A DNA stretch of 64,000 nucleotides from Gillisella terrae (GCF_004801395.1 NZ_SSOA01000002.1:310001-374000); one strand, 5' to 3'. Positions 36,039 to 55,084 are shown, numbered from the stretch's first letter. Notes: generated by a model not told the origin, from the sequence alone. Translations and numbers: made by a program.

Positions 36039-36875
36039 TTACTTCTTCTTCTGGTGGCGCGAGCGCATGATGAACTTGTCTGTCGACTTGTTCGAACGTG
36101 TGCGCTTGCCCTTGGTGGGCTTGCCCCAAGGCGACACTGGATGACGGCCACCCGAGGTGCGGCCTTCACCACCGCCGTGCGGGTGGTCAACCGGGTTCAT
36201 AACAACGCCGCGAACATGCGGACGCTTGCCGCGCCAGCGCGAACGACCAGCCTTACCGTCATTGGTGTTGGCATGGTCGGAGTTCGACACCGCACCAATC
36301 GTTGCAAGGCAAGTGCCGTGCACCAAACGCTGCTCGCCAGAGCTCAAACGCAGGATCGCCATGCCGCTATCGCGACCAACGAGCTGAACGTAGGCACCAG
36401 CAGAACGAGCCACCTGACCGCCCTTGCCTGGCTTCAATTCCACATTGTGGATAATCGAGCCAACAGGGATGTACTGCAGAGGCATGGTGTTGCCTGGCTT
36501 TACGTCAACGGCCTTTTCAGAGGCAATAACCTTATCGCCAGCAGCAAGACGCTGAGGAGCAATAATGTAAGCCTGCTCACCATCGGTGTAGGTTACCAGA
36601 GCAATGAACGCTGTACGGTTAGGGTCGTACTCGAGACGCTCAACCGTGCCTTCAACTTCAAACTTGCGACGCTTGAAGTCTACCAGACGGTAGGTGCGCT
36701 TGTGACCGCCGCCCTGAAAGCGAACTGTGATGCGACCGAGGTTGTTACGACCACCCTTGGAGTGGAGGCCTTCGGTCAACGACTTGACTGGCTTGCCCTT
36801 GTAGAGGCCGGACCGGTCAACGATAACCAGCTGACGCTGGCTCGGGGTCGTCGGATTGAAATTTTTCAATGCCAT
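36039..36875 (-). CDS. rplB: 50S ribosomal protein L2
   Basis: The 278-residue protein has the conserved [23 protein letters not shown] near the peptidyl transferase centre. GAGGAACAGAAAA precedes its ATG. Confidence 0.98.
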   Translation of the reverse strand: MALKNFNPTTPSQRQLVIVDRSGLYKGKPVKSLTEGLHSKGGRNNLGRITVRFQGGGHKRTYRLVDFKRRKFEVEGTVERLEYDPNRTAFIALVTYTDGEQAYIIAPQRLAAGDKVIASEKAVDVKPGNTMPLQYIPVGSIIHNVELKPGKGGQVARSAGAYVQLVGRDSGMAILRLSSGEQRLVHGTCLATIGAVSNSDHANTNDGKAGRSRWRGKRPHVRGVVMNPVDHPHGGGEGRTSGGRHPVSPWGKPTKGKRTRSNKSTDKFIMRSRHQKKK

Positions 36876-36886
36876 TTTTCTGTTCC

Positions 36887-37180
36887 TCAGAGACCGGTGG
36901 ACACGTCGATGGACTGACCCTCAGCGAGCGTAACGATCGCCTTCTTCACGTCCTTCTGCTTCCCAGAAAAACCGCGGAAACGCTTGGTCTTGCCCTTGCG
37001 GAGCAGCGTGTTCACGGCAGTCACCTTTACACCGAAGAGAGCTTCAACAGCAGCCTTGATTTGCGGCTTGGAAGCAGTCTTGGCAACATTAAAGACCACC
37101 TGGCTGTATTCAGATACCATAGTGGACTTTTCAGTGATCGATGGAGATACGATCACGTCGTAGTGGCGAAGATCAGTCAT
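36887..37180 (-). CDS. rplW: 50S ribosomal protein L23
   Basis: The 97-residue protein has [44 protein letters not shown]23 docks trigger factor and SRP at the tunnel exit. Its ATG overlaps the rplD stop by four bases (ATGA), with GGAGGAGCGGTT inside the end of rplD. Confidence 0.98.
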   Translation of the reverse strand: MTDLRHYDVIVSPSITEKSTMVSEYSQVVFNVAKTASKPQIKAAVEALFGVKVTAVNTLLRKGKTKRFRGFSGKQKDVKKAIVTLAEGQSIDVSTGL

Positions 37181-37797
37181 TTGAACCGCTCCTCCAGAGC
37201 TTCAACTGCAGCCTTGGAAAGCACCAGCTTGCCGCGACGCAGAATGTCATAAACGTTGATGCCCTGAACTGGCAAAACATCGATATTCGGGATGTTTGCA
37301 GCTGCGAGCTTGAAGTTGTTGTCCAGTTCAACACCGCCGATGAACAAAGCATTGTTCAGGCCGAGAGCTTCGAACGAACCAACAAGGCCCTTTGTCTTTG
37401 GATCGGCCGAAACCAACTGATCAACAATGATCAGATCTTCAGACTTGAGCTTGGCAGACAAAGCATGACGCAAAGCAAGAGCGCGAACCTTCTTTGGCAG
37501 GTCATGCTCGTGGCTGCGAACAACCGGACCATGAGCCTTACCACCGCCACGGAACTGTGGAGCGCGTGCCGAATGGTGACGAGCGCGACCCGTTCCCTTC
37601 TGCTTGTACATCTTGGCACCAGTGCGCGAAACTTCTGCACGGGTCTTGGACTTGTGAGTGCCCTGCTGCTTCTTGGCGAGCTGCCAACGCACCATACGAG
37701 CGATAATGTCTTCGCGGGGCTCGAGGCCAAAAATGGCGTCGGACAGAGAAACCTTACCGGCTTCTTTCCCATCAATAGTCTTGACGTTGAGTTCCAT
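37177..37797 (-). CDS. rplD: 50S ribosomal protein L4
   Basis: The 206-residue protein has [27 protein letters not shown], the extended loop reaching the exit tunnel. In E. coli L4 represses the S10 operon through its leader. AAGGGAGCCAAATC precedes the ATG. It overlaps rplW by four bases. Confidence 0.98.
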   Translation of the reverse strand: MELNVKTIDGKEAGKVSLSDAIFGLEPREDIIARMVRWQLAKKQQGTHKSKTRAEVSRTGAKMYKQKGTGRARHHSARAPQFRGGGKAHGPVVRSHEHDLPKKVRALALRHALSAKLKSEDLIIVDQLVSADPKTKGLVGSFEALGLNNALFIGGVELDNNFKLAAANIPNIDVLPVQGINVYDILRRGKLVLSKAAVEALEERFK

Positions 37798-37809
37798 GAT
37801 TTGGCTCCC

Positions 37810-38451
37810 TTACTTCGATGCCGACTTGACGGCGTCGCGCACGATGATCCAGGAACCCTTGGAACCGGGAACTGCGCCCTTCACCAGGATAAGACCACGA
37901 TCTTCATCGGTCGAAACAACTTCAAGATTCTGAGTTGTCACACGGGTCTGACCCATATGACCTGCCATCCGCTTGCCCTTCCAGACCTTACCTGGGTCCT
38001 GGTTGGAACCGGTCGAACCGTGAGAACGGTGCGAAACCGAAACACCGTGAGTCGCGCGAAGACCACCAAAGTTGTGGCGCTTCATCGCACCAGCAAAACC
38101 TTTACCAATGGTCGTGCCAGTCACGTCAACCAACTGACCAGACGCAAAGTGGCTGGCCTTAAGCTCTGCACCAACATCAATCAGATTGTCTTCAGAAACG
38201 CGGAACTCAAGCAGCTTTGCTTTAGGCTCAACGTTTGCAGCGGCAAAATTGCCACGCATAGCCTTGGATGTATTCTTGACTTTCGCCTGGCCAGCACCGA
38301 GCTGAACAGCCGTGTAGCCATGCTTGTCGGCGGTGCGGTGAGCGACCACCTGGCAGTTATCCAAGCGCAGTACTGTTACCGGAATGTGCTCGCCGGCGTC
38401 GTTGTAGACCCGGGTCATTCCTACTTTCTGTGCAATCACACCTGAACGCAT
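37810..38451 (-). CDS. rplC: 50S ribosomal protein L3
   Basis: The 213-residue protein has [21 protein letters not shown] and [36 protein letters not shown], a region near the peptidyl transferase centre. AGAGGAATGAACCT precedes the ATG. The spacer to rpsJ is 170 bases. Confidence 0.98.
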   Translation of the reverse strand: MRSGVIAQKVGMTRVYNDAGEHIPVTVLRLDNCQVVAHRTADKHGYTAVQLGAGQAKVKNTSKAMRGNFAAANVEPKAKLLEFRVSEDNLIDVGAELKASHFASGQLVDVTGTTIGKGFAGAMKRHNFGGLRATHGVSVSHRSHGSTGSNQDPGKVWKGKRMAGHMGQTRVTTQNLEVVSTDEDRGLILVKGAVPGSKGSWIIVRDAVKSASK

Positions 38452-38621
38452 AGGTTCATTCCTCTTGAGAGTAAAACAAGCACTTTTCAGCGCTTGCCCG
38501 CCTCTTGTTTAAGGATTCCATTCAGGCCCTTCCGAACCTTCAGGTTTCCCGTTTCGAGAAGTCGTTGGCAGGTCTTGCCACGTACCTTCCTTGTTATTAC
38601 GGCTCTCGCCGGAATTCTTTT

Positions 38622-38930
38622 TTAAAGCTTGATCTCTACATCAACGCCAGCAGCCAGATCGAGCTTCATCAAAGCATCAACTGTCTGGGGTGTAGGATCA
38701 ACGATGTCGAGCAAACGCTTGTGCGTGCGCATCTCGAACTGTTCGCGGCTCTTTTTATCAACGTGAGGCGAACGGTTGACTGTGAATTTTTCAATACGGG
38801 TTGGGAGCGGTACTGGACCACGCACGCTCGCACCGGTACGCTTGGCAGTCGACACAATTTCGCGTGTCGATGCATCGAGGACCCGGTGATCAAACGCCTT
38901 GAGGCGGATGCGGATATTCTGGCCGGTCAT
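38622..38930 (-). CDS. rpsJ: 30S ribosomal protein S10 (NusE)
   Basis: The 102-residue protein starts [21 protein letters not shown]. It is both a 30S protein and the NusE transcription antitermination factor. ATG 38930 gives the family length; the open frame to 39014 is not used. AAGGAC lies upstream. It begins the S10 part of the cluster. Confidence 0.97.
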   Translation of the reverse strand: MTGQNIRIRLKAFDHRVLDASTREIVSTAKRTGASVRGPVPLPTRIEKFTVNRSPHVDKKSREQFEMRTHKRLLDIVDPTPQTVDALMKLDLAAGVDVEIKL

Positions 38931-39242
38931 TGGACTTGTCCTTGTTTCTTTTCTTGCGCCCCGCATACGCGAAGACAACGAATTACCAATTGCTGGCCGG
39001 CCCCGTATTGTCAAAAATCACTGCAACGCCAATGAGCGCTACGGTCACTTATCTGCCTTGGGGGCCCTGCCAACACGATCTCAAACAGATCGACAAACTG
39101 AGCAGAGCCAAGGGCGACACAGCGAAACACTATGTGCCTTGTTCGTGGCGCGGACATACAACGTCCCCGCCCCTTCGTCAACTGATTCTCTAACGAAATA
39201 CGCGCGGCACAAGGCCGCGCGCACAACAATTTATTTTATCGC
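38931..39242 (-). promoter_or_regulatory. rpsJ leader and S10 promoter region (TTGACG / TATGTC)
   Basis: This 312-base gap between tufA and rpsJ holds no gene. On the minus strand TTGACG (plus 39176-39181) and TATGTC (plus 39153-39158) are exactly 17 bases apart. A start near 39146 would give a leader of about 215 bases for rpsJ. A GC-rich hairpin after tufA lies upstream (39201-39221). I see no clear L4-type leader fold. Confidence 0.5.
39201..39221 (-). terminator. Possible terminator after tufA
   Basis: CGCGCGGC (39201-39208) pairs with GCCGCGCG (39214-39221), an 8-bp GC stem with a five-base loop. TATTTCG follows on the minus strand, only a weak T-tract. It separates str from S10 and probably terminates partly. 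Confidence 0.5.
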
Positions 39243-40418
<1,176 letters not shown>

Positions 40419-40489
40419 TTTCGGCTCTCCATTATCTCATCCCCGTAATGGGGGAAATTCCTGTTATGGTATCTGGCGGGTTACCCCGA

Positions 40490-42589
<2,100 letters not shown>

Positions 42590-42625
42590 AGTGGACTGCC
42601 TTTCGATATTCGATCGTTTTTAAGA

Positions 42626-43108
<483 letters not shown>

Positions 43109-43179
43109 TCAACGGTTGGAACGCTTTAAAACGCGGAGAACCTCGCGCAGCGTTGGAAATCTAAATGTGGAATGCCGAA

Positions 43180-43551
43180 TTACTTCGGACGCTTCGCACC
43201 ATACTTGGAGCGGCGCTGCTTACGGTTCTTGACGCCTTGCGTATCAAGAACACCACGGATCACGTGGTAACGAACACCTGGCAAGTCCTTTACGCGGCCG
43301 CCACGAATCATGACAACAGAGTGTTCCTGCAGGTTGTGGCCTTCGCCCGGAATGTAGCCGATGACTTCGAAGCCATTGGTCAAACGGATCTTGGCAACCT
43401 TACGAAGAGCCGAGTTAGGCTTCTTAGGTGTCGTTGTGTAAACGCGTGTGCAAACGCCACGCTTCTGTGGATTTTCCTGCAAAGCAGGAACCTTATTGCG
43501 CTTTACCTGTGCCTGACGCGGCTTGCGGATCAGCTGATTTACGGTAGGCAT
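43180..43551 (-). CDS. rpsL: 30S ribosomal protein S12
   Basis: The 123-residue protein has [13 protein letters not shown], then [16 protein letters not shown] and [13 protein letters not shown]. The lysines of PKKPNS (K43) and RVKDLPG (K88) are the wild-type, streptomycin-sensitive residues. AAGGGATGGTTCT precedes ATG 43551; the open frame to 43716 extends into the leader. It is the first gene of the str part. Confidence 0.98.
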   Translation of the reverse strand: MPTVNQLIRKPRQAQVKRNKVPALQENPQKRGVCTRVYTTTPKKPNSALRKVAKIRLTNGFEVIGYIPGEGHNLQEHSVVMIRGGRVKDLPGVRYHVIRGVLDTQGVKNRKQRRSKYGAKRPK

Positions 43552-43813
43552 AGAACCATCCCTTTTATTCTTGTCACTTGAGCCCCTGTGGCCCGCTTTT
43601 GCCGTTACGGCGGTGGCCGCACAATTTTCTACATGCGCGAAACATGGCCATACCCATTTTTCTGGATAGACCACAAAAGGCAGAGGACGCATATAGATAC
43701 GTCGTGCGTGCAGCATTCATGTCTTCAAAGTGCGTTTTGGATCCTTGTTTGAGGGAAACTCCAGAACATGGCGTTCCGAAAAGCATAACCTCACATTGGC
43801 TCCGATGCGGGGC

Positions 43814-43842
43814 GTACTACTGTTTTCGCCCGGTTCCGTCAA
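43814..43842 (-). promoter_or_regulatory. str operon promoter candidate, proximal
   Basis: On the minus strand TTGACG (plus 43837-43842) and TAGTAC (plus 43814-43819) are 17 bases apart. The -35 is near consensus, the -10 is moderate. The start would be near 43807. Confidence 0.5.
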
Positions 43843-43906
43843 GCCTTGGCAGGAAAATATTAGGCTGTGCAGGGCTTTGCAGCCCACAGCGACGCTCTTA
43901 TGCACG

Positions 43907-43935
43907 ATTATGAGACGAATATTGATTGCGTGCAA
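43907..43935 (-). promoter_or_regulatory. str operon promoter candidate, distal
   Basis: On the minus strand TTGCAC (plus 43930-43935) and CATAAT (plus 43907-43912) are 17 bases apart. It lies about 93 bases upstream of the proximal candidate. Tandem promoters are common for ribosomal operons. Confidence 0.5.
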
Positions 43936-44203
43936 GAATTCTATCGCAATTTTTACAGGGAAAGTCCCAGAATCAGTTTGCAGGGCGCATTGCGATCTTG
44001 ACCGCAAGGGCATGATCTATAACGTGCCCCTCGCCGATTAAACCTATTCCCCGATGTGCGCCGGAAATCGGGTATCCAGCGCCATAATTTCGAGTGTGAC
44101 CTTTGCCCAGCGCATTGTTTACATTGATTTCATCCACCGGTCCATGACACCAGACAGGACGTGACATCAGACCGAAAGCCTCGCCGTTCGAAAGGACTCT
44201 GAC

Positions 44204-44497
44204 ATGATTTCCACACCCGACAACGACAATGCTTCCGAAAATCCGATGGTTTTCATTATCATCGCCAAAGCCTATGAAGAGGCTGGCTCGGAAGGCATCG
44301 ACCTTCATATTCTTCTGTGCGCGCCGGATGATGATTCAGCGGTGCGCGGTGCGCTGAACGCGCTTTCCGAAGAGGGCTTCCTCGAGGCAGACCTCGACCA
44401 GATCGGCATGGTCACAGAAGTGCCGGTCGATGAACCCCATGCATCGGCTTATCAAGGCGCACTTGAAGGCGAAGTGGCCATTATTCGCTTCGATTGA
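44204..44497 (+). CDS. Conserved small acidic protein of unknown function
   Basis: The 97-residue protein is acidic and of alpha/beta type, with EGIDLHILLCAPDDDSAVRGALNALSEEG and ending SAYQGALEGEVAIIRFD. I recognise the pattern from rhizobial genomes next to rpsL but know no function. AAAGGACT precedes the ATG by five bases. It is followed closely by the NUDIX gene. Confidence 0.75.
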   Translation: MISTPDNDNASENPMVFIIIAKAYEEAGSEGIDLHILLCAPDDDSAVRGALNALSEEGFLEADLDQIGMVTEVPVDEPHASAYQGALEGEVAIIRFD

Positions 44498-44507
44498 GGC
44501 TTGGACG

Positions 44508-44936
44508 GTGCGTACACCACCGATTGATAAGGTTCTCATTTATGCGACATGGAAAGGTCGGCTCCTTGTTTTTGAAGAGCCGGACTTTCCAGAAATTCTG
44601 CCACAAGTCCCCGGCGGCACGGTTGAGCCTGGCGAAACCCACAGCGATGCAGCCCAACGTGAGTTTTGCGAAGAAAGCGGCTTGCGCACCGGCTCTGCCC
44701 CGCGCTTTCTGACATCCACCATCTATACTGCTGTTCGAGATGGCAAAGCGATCCTGCATAAACGCCATTTCTTCCATATTGTGCTCGAAGGTGAATTTTC
44801 TGGGAGCTGGACGGCTCAGGAAATGTCGCCACATGGTTCAGACATACCTATCCTTTTTCGGTTTTTCTGGGTTCCTATAGCCGACGCCTCCGGCATAGTC
44901 GGCTACGAGCAGCAGGCCGCCTTGCCCTTTCTATAA
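44508..44936 (+). CDS. NUDIX hydrolase
   Basis: The protein of about 142 residues has a complete NUDIX box: G, then E after five residues, then R-E-F-x-E-E-x-G-L (GGTVEPGETHSDAAQREFCEESGL region, near residues 36-58). These enzymes hydrolyse nucleoside diphosphates linked to another moiety; the substrate here is unknown. I chose GTG 44508, eight bases after GAGG. The frame is open from ATG 44430, but that would overlap the upstream gene by 68 bases. A bidirectional terminator follows. Confidence 0.8.
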   Translation: MRTPPIDKVLIYATWKGRLLVFEEPDFPEILPQVPGGTVEPGETHSDAAQREFCEESGLRTGSAPRFLTSTIYTAVRDGKAILHKRHFFHIVLEGEFSGSWTAQEMSPHGSDIPILFRFFWVPIADASGIVGYEQQAALPFL

Positions 44937-45007
44937 AAGCCTCATAGGCACCGAAGAGACATGTAAGGATAGATCTTGCCACATAGCGCCTGTCTGTTTG
45001 ACGCAAT

Positions 45008-45037
45008 AAAGCCGCCCGGCTTCCACCGGGCGGCTTT
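45008..45037. terminator. Bidirectional terminator between the NUDIX gene and rpoC
   Basis: AAAGCCGCCCGG (45008-45019) pairs with CCGGGCGGCTTT (45026-45037), a perfect 12-bp stem with a six-base loop. T residues flank it on both strands (TTTATTG on minus, TTTACT on plus). It ends both converging units. Confidence 0.88.
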
Positions 45038-45063
45038 ACTATGTGCTTAAAGCGTCACTGCCA

Positions 45064-49275
<4,212 letters not shown>

Positions 49276-49459
49276 GCCTATCTCCTTGTGGGGGCTTGCG
49301 CCCTCGGCTTGGCATCGGATGCGATTATTTACCGCAATAGCGCACCGAACCTTAAAACGACAATAACCGCTGATTGCGGCAACAATCCCTTCGTCAACTT
49401 AAAAAATCAAGCTGCGAGAGATGGGGCGCGCGTCACCACGCGCGCACCCTTTGTCACAT

Positions 49460-52400
49460 TTATTCAGCAGCGTCCGGCAACGGTGCAGCACCTTCGGGCA
49501 GTTCAAGCTTGGAATTTTCCAGCTCGACCGACAGACCCAGAGAGCGCATTTCCTTGACGAGAACGTTGAAGGATTCCGGAATACCGGCTTCAAACGTGTC
49601 ATCGCCACGAACAATGGCTTCATAGACCTTGGTACGACCGGCCACGTCATCCGACTTCACCGTCAGCATTTCCTGCAAGGTGTAAGCCGCGCCGTAAGCT
49701 TCCAGCGCCCAGACTTCCATTTCCCCGAAGCGCTGACCGCCGAACTGCGCCTTACCACCCAGCGGCTGCTGTGTGACGAGCGAGTATGGACCGATCGAAC
49801 GGGCGTGGATCTTGTCGTCAACCAAGTGGTTCAGCTTGATCATGTACATGTAGCCAACCGTGACCTTACGGTCGAAAGGCTCGCCTGTACGGCCATCATA
49901 CAGAACCGACTGACCGGATGGATTGAGGCCCGCACGCTCCAGCATGGCTGATACGTCCGACTCATGCGCACCGTCAAAAACCGGCGTTGCGATGGAAAGA
50001 CCACGCTTGGACTGATCAGCTAGACGAAGAAGCGATTCATCGTCAAACTTGGCCACTTCGTCATGGGTCTCGCTGGCATAAAGATCGACCAGCTCGGTCC
50101 GCAACTCGGTGATATCGTGATGCTTTTGGTAATCCTCCAGCATCTGACCGATCTTCTTGCCCATACCGGCGCATGCCCAGGCAAGATGCGTTTCGAGAAT
50201 CTGACCGACGTTCATACGCGATGGCACGCCGAGCGGGTTGAGCACGATGTCAACATGCGTACCATCTTCCAGGAACGGCATATCTTCCACCGGCACGATG
50301 CGCGATACAACACCCTTGTTGCCGTGACGGCCAGCCATCTTGTCGCCTGGCTGGATCTTGCGCTTCACAGCAACAAAGACCTTCACCATCTTCATGACGC
50401 CCGGAGGCATTTCGTCGCCGCGCTGGACCTTCTCGACCTTGTCCATGAAGCGCTGCTCAAGGCGCGACTTGGATTCGTCGTACTGACCGCGAAGGGCTTC
50501 CAACTCGCTCTGAGCCTTTTCGTCTTCGACAGCGAACATCCACCATTGCGAACGGGGATATTCAGACACCACAGCGTTGGTGAGCTCGACGCCCTTCTTG
50601 AAGCCCTTTGGACCTGCAATGGCGATATGGCCACGCAGCATGTCCATCAGACGGCCGTAGACGTTGCGGTCCAAAATGGCCTGCTCGTCATCACGGTCCT
50701 TGGCCAGACGCTCGATTTCTTCCCGCTCGATCGCCATTGCGCGCTCGTCTTTTTCAACGCCGTGGCGGTTGAAAACACGAACTTCAACAATGGTACCAAA
50801 CGTGCCCGGAGGCATGCGCATGGATGTATCACGAACGTCAGACGCCTTCTCACCAAAGATGGCGCGCAGAAGCTTTTCTTCTGGTGTCATCGGGCTTTCG
50901 CCCTTAGGTGTGATCTTGCCAACGAGAATATCGCCCGGCTGCACTTCCGCACCGATGTAGACGATACCGGCTTCATCGAGATTGCGCAGCGCCTCTTCCG
51001 ATACGTTCGGAATATCGCGAGTGATTTCTTCAGGACCAAGCTTGGTGTCGCGGGCCATGACTTCGAACTCGTCGATATGGATCGACGTGAACACGTCTTC
51101 GCTCACGATGCGCTCAGACATCAGGATCGAGTCTTCGTAGTTGTAGCCGTTCCAGGGCATGAACGCGACAAGCGCGTTACGGCCAAGAGCCAAGTCACCC
51201 AGATCGGTCGATGGACCGTCAGCGATGATATCACCCTTGTTCAGAACGTCACCAACCGACACCAGCGGACGCTGGTTAACGCAGGTGTTCTGGTTTGAAC
51301 GCTGGAACTTCTGCAGACGATAGATATCAACACCAGACTTCGACGGATCGAGGTCTTCTGTGGCGCGGATAACGATACGTGTTGCGTCAACCAGGTCGAC
51401 CACGCCGCCGCGACGGGCACCGATAGCAGCACCGGAGTCACGGGCAACGATTGGCTCCATGCCGGTACCGACAAACGGTGCTTCTGCGCGCAGCAGAGGC
51501 ACAGCCTGACGCTGCATGTTGGAGCCCATCAGAGCGCGGTTGGCGTCGTCGTTTTCCAGGAACGGAATGAGCGCTGCCGCAACAGACACGAGCTGCTTTG
51601 GCGAAACGTCCATCAGGTTGATGGTGTCGCGTGGCGACAGCATAACTTCGCCAGCATGACGGCAAACGACGAACTCTTCGACGAAACGACCGTCTGCATC
51701 CAGCTCGGAATTGGCCTGAGCAACGTAATACTTGGCCTCTTCCATAGCGGAGAGGTAGATCACGTCCTTGGTCACGGCACCATCGACGATCTTGCGGTAT
51801 GGGCTTTCAATGAAGCCATACTTGTTGACGCGTGCAAAGGTTGCCAGCGAGTTGATCAGACCGATGTTCGGACCTTCTGGCGTTTCAATCGGGCAAATAC
51901 GACCATAGTGGGTCGGATGCACGTCGCGCACTTCGAAGCCAGCGCGTTCGCGGGTCAGACCACCTGGTCCAAGAGCCGAAAGACGGCGCTTGTGGGTGAT
52001 TTCCGACAACGGGTTGACCTGGTCCATGAACTGGCTGAGCTGAGACGAACCAAAGAATTCGCGCACAGCAGCAGCAGCAGGCTTGGCGTTGATCAGATCC
52101 TGCGGCATCACAGTGTCGATTTCAATCGACGACATGCGTTCCTTGATGGCGCGCTCCATACGCAGCAGACCCAGACGATACTGGTTCTCCATCAACTCAC
52201 CAACAGAACGAACACGACGGTTGCCGAGGTTGTCGATATCGTCGATCTCGCCCTTGCCGTCACGCAGTTCAACAAGCATCTTGACCACAGCCAAAATGTC
52301 GTCCTTGCGCAGCACGCGCACGGTATCTTCGGCCTGAAGATCCAGACGCATGTTCATCTTCACGCGGCCCACCGCAGAGAGATCGTAGCGCTCAGCATCA

Positions 52401-53599
52401 AAGAACAGCGAGTTGAACATGGCTTCTGCCGAATCCATGGTCGGTGGCTCACCCGGACGCATCACACGGTAGATGTCGAACAGAGCGTCCTGACGGTTCT
52501 CGTTCTTGTCAACAGCCAAGGTGTTGCGGATGTAAGCACCGACATTGATATGGTCGATACCAAGAACCGGAATCTCGTCAAAACCAGCTTCGAGGATGAT
52601 CGGCAGAGTCTTTTCGTCGATCTCGTCACCAGCTTCGAGATAAATCTCACCGGTTTCAAAATTGACAATGTCTTCAGCCAGATAGTTGCCATAGAGATCT
52701 TCGTCGCTGGCTTGCAGCGCCTTCAAACCCTTGTCCTGCAACTGACGCAGCAAACGTGGGGTAAGCTTCTTGCCGGCTTCAACAACGACTTCGCCGCTGT
52801 CTGCATCGATCAGATCGACAATAGCCTTGGAGCCCTTCAATGTTTCCGGATTGAAGGGAACGCGCCACAGCTTACCATCGCGCTTGTAGTTCGACTTGGA
52901 ATAGAATGTGGAAAGAATTTCTTCCCCATCCATGCCCAAAGCCATCAACAGCGACGTTACTGGAATCTTGCGGCGGCGGTCGATACGGGCGTGGACAACG
53001 TCCTTGGCATCAAACTCGATGTCGAGCCACGAACCACGGTAAGGAATGACGCGCGCAGCAAACAGCAACTTGCCAGACGAATGGCTTTTGCCCTTGTCGT
53101 GGTCAAAGAACACGCCTGGAGAGCGGTGCATCTGCGATACGATAACGCGCTCAGTACCATTGACAATAAAGGTACCGTTGTTTGTCATCAAAGGCATGTC
53201 GCCCATGTAGACAGACTGTTCCTTGATGTCCTTGATCGAGCGAGCGCCCGTATCTTCATCAATATCAAACACGATAAGACGCAGCGTCACCTTCAGTGGA
53301 GCTGCGTAGGTCAGATCGCGTTGACGGCATTCATCAACATCAAACTTTGGTGGTTCGAATTCGTACGACACGAACTCGAGCATCGACGCACCGGAAAAAT
53401 CGGTGATCGGGAAGACTGATTTGAAAACAGTCTGAAGTCCCTCGTCCGGACGACCACCTTGTGGCTCATCCACCATGAGGAACTGATCATAAGATGCCTT
53501 CTGAACCTCAATAAGGTTCGGCATCTCAGCAACTTCTGGAATTTTTCCGAAAAACTTGCGTACGCGCCTGCGACCGTTAAAGGTAAGGGTCTGAGCCAT
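49460..53599 (-). CDS. rpoB: DNA-directed RNA polymerase beta subunit
   Basis: The 1379-residue protein starts [19 protein letters not shown]. The rifampicin region is [31 protein letters not shown], with the wild-type Asp, His and Ser residues, so no resistance change is visible. The 3' end has [44 protein letters not shown] precedes the ATG. It follows rplL after a 255-base spacer holding two strong hairpins. Confidence 0.98.
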   Translation of the reverse strand: MAQTLTFNGRRRVRKFFGKIPEVAEMPNLIEVQKASYDQFLMVDEPQGGRPDEGLQTVFKSVFPITDFSGASMLEFVSYEFEPPKFDVDECRQRDLTYAAPLKVTLRLIVFDIDEDTGARSIKDIKEQSVYMGDMPLMTNNGTFIVNGTERVIVSQMHRSPGVFFDHDKGKSHSSGKLLFAARVIPYRGSWLDIEFDAKDVVHARIDRRRKIPVTSLLMALGMDGEEILSTFYSKSNYKRDGKLWRVPFNPETLKGSKAIVDLIDADSGEVVVEAGKKLTPRLLRQLQDKGLKALQASDEDLYGNYLAEDIVNFETGEIYLEAGDEIDEKTLPIILEAGFDEIPVLGIDHINVGAYIRNTLAVDKNENRQDALFDIYRVMRPGEPPTMDSAEAMFNSLFFDAERYDLSAVGRVKMNMRLDLQAEDTVRVLRKDDILAVVKMLVELRDGKGEIDDIDNLGNRRVRSVGELMENQYRLGLLRMERAIKERMSSIEIDTVMPQDLINAKPAAAAVREFFGSSQLSQFMDQVNPLSEITHKRRLSALGPGGLTRERAGFEVRDVHPTHYGRICPIETPEGPNIGLINSLATFARVNKYGFIESPYRKIVDGAVTKDVIYLSAMEEAKYYVAQANSELDADGRFVEEFVVCRHAGEVMLSPRDTINLMDVSPKQLVSVAAALIPFLENDDANRALMGSNMQRQAVPLLRAEAPFVGTGMEPIVARDSGAAIGARRGGVVDLVDATRIVIRATEDLDPSKSGVDIYRLQKFQRSNQNTCVNQRPLVSVGDVLNKGDIIADGPSTDLGDLALGRNALVAFMPWNGYNYEDSILMSERIVSEDVFTSIHIDEFEVMARDTKLGPEEITRDIPNVSEEALRNLDEAGIVYIGAEVQPGDILVGKITPKGESPMTPEEKLLRAIFGEKASDVRDTSMRMPPGTFGTIVEVRVFNRHGVEKDERAMAIEREEIERLAKDRDDEQAILDRNVYGRLMDMLRGHIAIAGPKGFKKGVELTNAVVSEYPRSQWWMFAVEDEKAQSELEALRGQYDESKSRLEQRFMDKVEKVQRGDEMPPGVMKMVKVFVAVKRKIQPGDKMAGRHGNKGVVSRIVPVEDMPFLEDGTHVDIVLNPLGVPSRMNVGQILETHLAWACAGMGKKIGQMLEDYQKHHDITELRTELVDLYASETHDEVAKFDDESLLRLADQSKRGLSIATPVFDGAHESDVSAMLERAGLNPSGQSVLYDGRTGEPFDRKVTVGYMYMIKLNHLVDDKIHARSIGPYSLVTQQPLGGKAQFGGQRFGEMEVWALEAYGAAYTLQEMLTVKSDDVAGRTKVYEAIVRGDDTFEAGIPESFNVLVKEMRSLGLSVELENSKLELPEGAAPLPDAAE

Positions 53600-53728
53600 C
53601 GTCGCTCCTTGTCAGTTTGCACCCGGGCCTGCAACAGACGGAAGCACCTGGCCAGGGGGCTCCGTCAATCATGGATCATCAATCTCGTTCAAAATAAATG
53701 CCGCAGGCCGGATTGCCTGGTGCATCTC

Positions 53729-53754
53729 TTGAGAACCATCCTCTTGAGAACCCA
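53729..53754. repeat. Short direct repeat in the rplL-rpoB spacer
   Basis: CTTGAGAACC occurs twice, at about 53729 and 53743, each followed by CAT or a similar triplet. It adjoins the 15-bp hairpin. It could be a duplication tract without function. Confidence 0.5.
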
Positions 53755-53790
53755 TTACCCAAAAGTCGTTTTACGGACTTTTGGGTAATG
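53753..53790 (-). promoter_or_regulatory. 15-bp perfect hairpin between rplL and rpoB
   Basis: CATTACCCAAAAGTC (53753-53767) is the exact reverse complement of GACTTTTGGGTAATG (53776-53790), with an eight-base loop. It lies about 155 bases before rpoB. In E. coli this spacer has an attenuator and an RNase III processing stem that together set the L7/L12 to beta ratio. The position and stability here fit the same role, by inference only. Confidence 0.75.
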
Positions 53791-53812
53791 ACTTCCGCGA
53801 ACATGACGCAAA

Positions 53813-53837
53813 GGGAGAGAGTATGAAACTCTCTCCC
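53813..53837 (-). promoter_or_regulatory. Second hairpin, just after rplL
   Basis: GGGAGAGAGT (53813-53822) pairs with ACTCTCTCCC (53828-53837), a 10-bp stem with a five-base loop. On the minus strand it starts 17 bases after the rplL stop, and TTTGCG follows, a weak T-tract. It may act as a partial terminator or attenuator before rpoB. Confidence 0.65.
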
Positions 53838-53854
53838 CCACGTAAAGTCCGTTA

Positions 53855-54229
53855 TTACTTAACGTCAACCTTAGCGCCGGCATCTTCCAGCTTCTTCTTA
53901 AGGTCAGCAGCTTCAGCCTTGGAAACGCCTTCCTTAACTGGCTTAGGAGCGCCTTCAACCAGGTCCTTGGCTTCCTTGAGGCCGAGACCGGTGATGCCGC
54001 GAACTTCCTTGATCACGTTGATCTTGTTAGCGCCGGCATCGGTAAGGATAACGTCAAATTCAGTCTTTTCTTCTTCAGCAGCAGCAGGAGCAGCGCCGCC
54101 AGCAGCAGCAACAGCTACAGGAGCAGCTGCAGAAACGCCCCACTTTTCTTCGAGCATCTTGGAAAGCTCAGCAGCTTCCAGAACGGTCAATGCAGAGAGG
54201 TCTTCAACGATCTTAGCGAGATCAGCCAT
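53855..54229 (-). CDS. rplL: 50S ribosomal protein L7/L12
   Basis: The 124-residue protein has the N-terminal dimer domain, an alanine-rich hinge ([17 protein letters not shown]) and the C-terminal [39 protein letters not shown]. It forms the flexible stalk that recruits translation factors. AAAGGACTAGTAAA precedes the ATG. Confidence 0.98.
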   Translation of the reverse strand: MADLAKIVEDLSALTVLEAAELSKMLEEKWGVSAAAPVAVAAAGGAAPAAAEEEKTEFDVILTDAGANKINVIKEVRGITGLGLKEAKDLVEGAPKPVKEGVSKAEAADLKKKLEDAGAKVDVK

Positions 54230-54289
54230 TTTACTAGTCCTTTAGTGTTCAGTTCGAACTGGTTTAAATATGAACAGCGAAAAACCGCC

Positions 54290-54808
54290 TTACGCGGCTT
54301 CGTCCTTCTTGGCATAGGCTCCAAACACGCGGGCGAGCTGAGCTGCCGGTGCCTGAACAACCCCTGCGATGCGCGTTGCAGGCGTCTGGATCATGCCCAG
54401 CAGCTTTGCACGCAGCTCATCGAGCGAAGGCAGGGTCGCAAGCGACTTGACTGCTTCAGCATTGAGAGGTGTTGCGCCCATGGTACCACCGAGAACAATG
54501 AGCTTGTCATTGGTCTTGGCGAAATCCACGACGACCTTTGGAGCCGTAATCGGATCGGCGCTGTATGCAATCAGCGTCTGTCCGGTGAAGAGATTTGACA
54601 TCTCTTCCGACTCCGTGCCCTGAAGAGCGATCTTGGCCAGACGGTTCTTCGCGACTTTGACGGTGCCGCCAGCAGCACGCATTTTTGAACGGAAGTCGTT
54701 CATCTGCGCAACTGTGACACCAGCATAGTGGGCCACGACAACTGAACCAGAAGCCTTGAAGACTTCATTCAGCTCCGTGACGAATTCGCGTTTTTCCGCT
54801 CTTTCCAC
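54290..54808 (-). CDS. rplJ: 50S ribosomal protein L10
   Basis: The 172-residue protein, from a GTG at 54808, reads [17 protein letters not shown] and ends in the helix that binds L7/L12 dimers. GGAGAC precedes the GTG; a longer frame to 54931 includes leader sequence and is not used. L10 with L12 represses its own mRNA in E. coli; a 10-bp hairpin sits just upstream here. Confidence 0.95.
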   Translation of the reverse strand: MERAEKREFVTELNEVFKASGSVVVAHYAGVTVAQMNDFRSKMRAAGGTVKVAKNRLAKIALQGTESEEMSNLFTGQTLIAYSADPITAPKVVVDFAKTNDKLIVLGGTMGATPLNAEAVKSLATLPSLDELRAKLLGMIQTPATRIAGVVQAPAAQLARVFGAYAKKDEAA

Positions 54809-54823
54809 TGTCTGTCTCCAGTA

Positions 54824-54851
54824 GACAGGATTGGTAAACTTCAATCCTGTC
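54824..54851 (-). promoter_or_regulatory. Hairpin in the rplJ leader, possible L10 binding site
   Basis: GACAGGATTG (54824-54833) pairs perfectly with CAATCCTGTC (54842-54851) around an eight-base loop. On the minus strand it ends 15 bases before the rplJ GTG, close to the Shine-Dalgarno GGAGAC. L10 in other bacteria binds such a leader stem to block translation. The assignment is by position. Confidence 0.6.
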
Positions 54852-55084
54852 GGGTTTGCCTTTATCCCTACGATATCCTCAAAAAGGATCGTTAGAGACG
54901 TTTGAGTTTCCTGCCCCCTCGCACTGAACAATCAGGCGCAAGGCTCACAAGGCTCGAACCGAACTTCCAAAACCGTCTACAGACGCTTTAAAAAATCGAG
55001 TCTCACCCGTCTCATGAGGGTCAATATTAAGGCCCGAAGGCCACCCACAATCTCGGACAGGAGTGTCTGGGGTTAAAACCAGAC

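Larger units (their letters stand above)
43552..44203. other. 652-base intergenic and leader region, no gene seen
   Basis: This gap separates rpsL (minus) from the 44204 gene (plus). It holds two promoter candidates facing rpsL (see the 43814-43842 and 43907-43935 entries) and a small hairpin around 43865-43889. Short open frames here (for example 43730-44041 plus and 43717-44013 minus) have no family resemblance and poor start signals. The rpsL leader would be about 255 bases. Confidence 0.6.

Noticed and set aside
43717-44041. Short frames on both strands in the rpsL upstream gap
   Set aside because: Neither has a ribosome-binding site or a known pattern, and both overlap the promoter candidates of the str operon.
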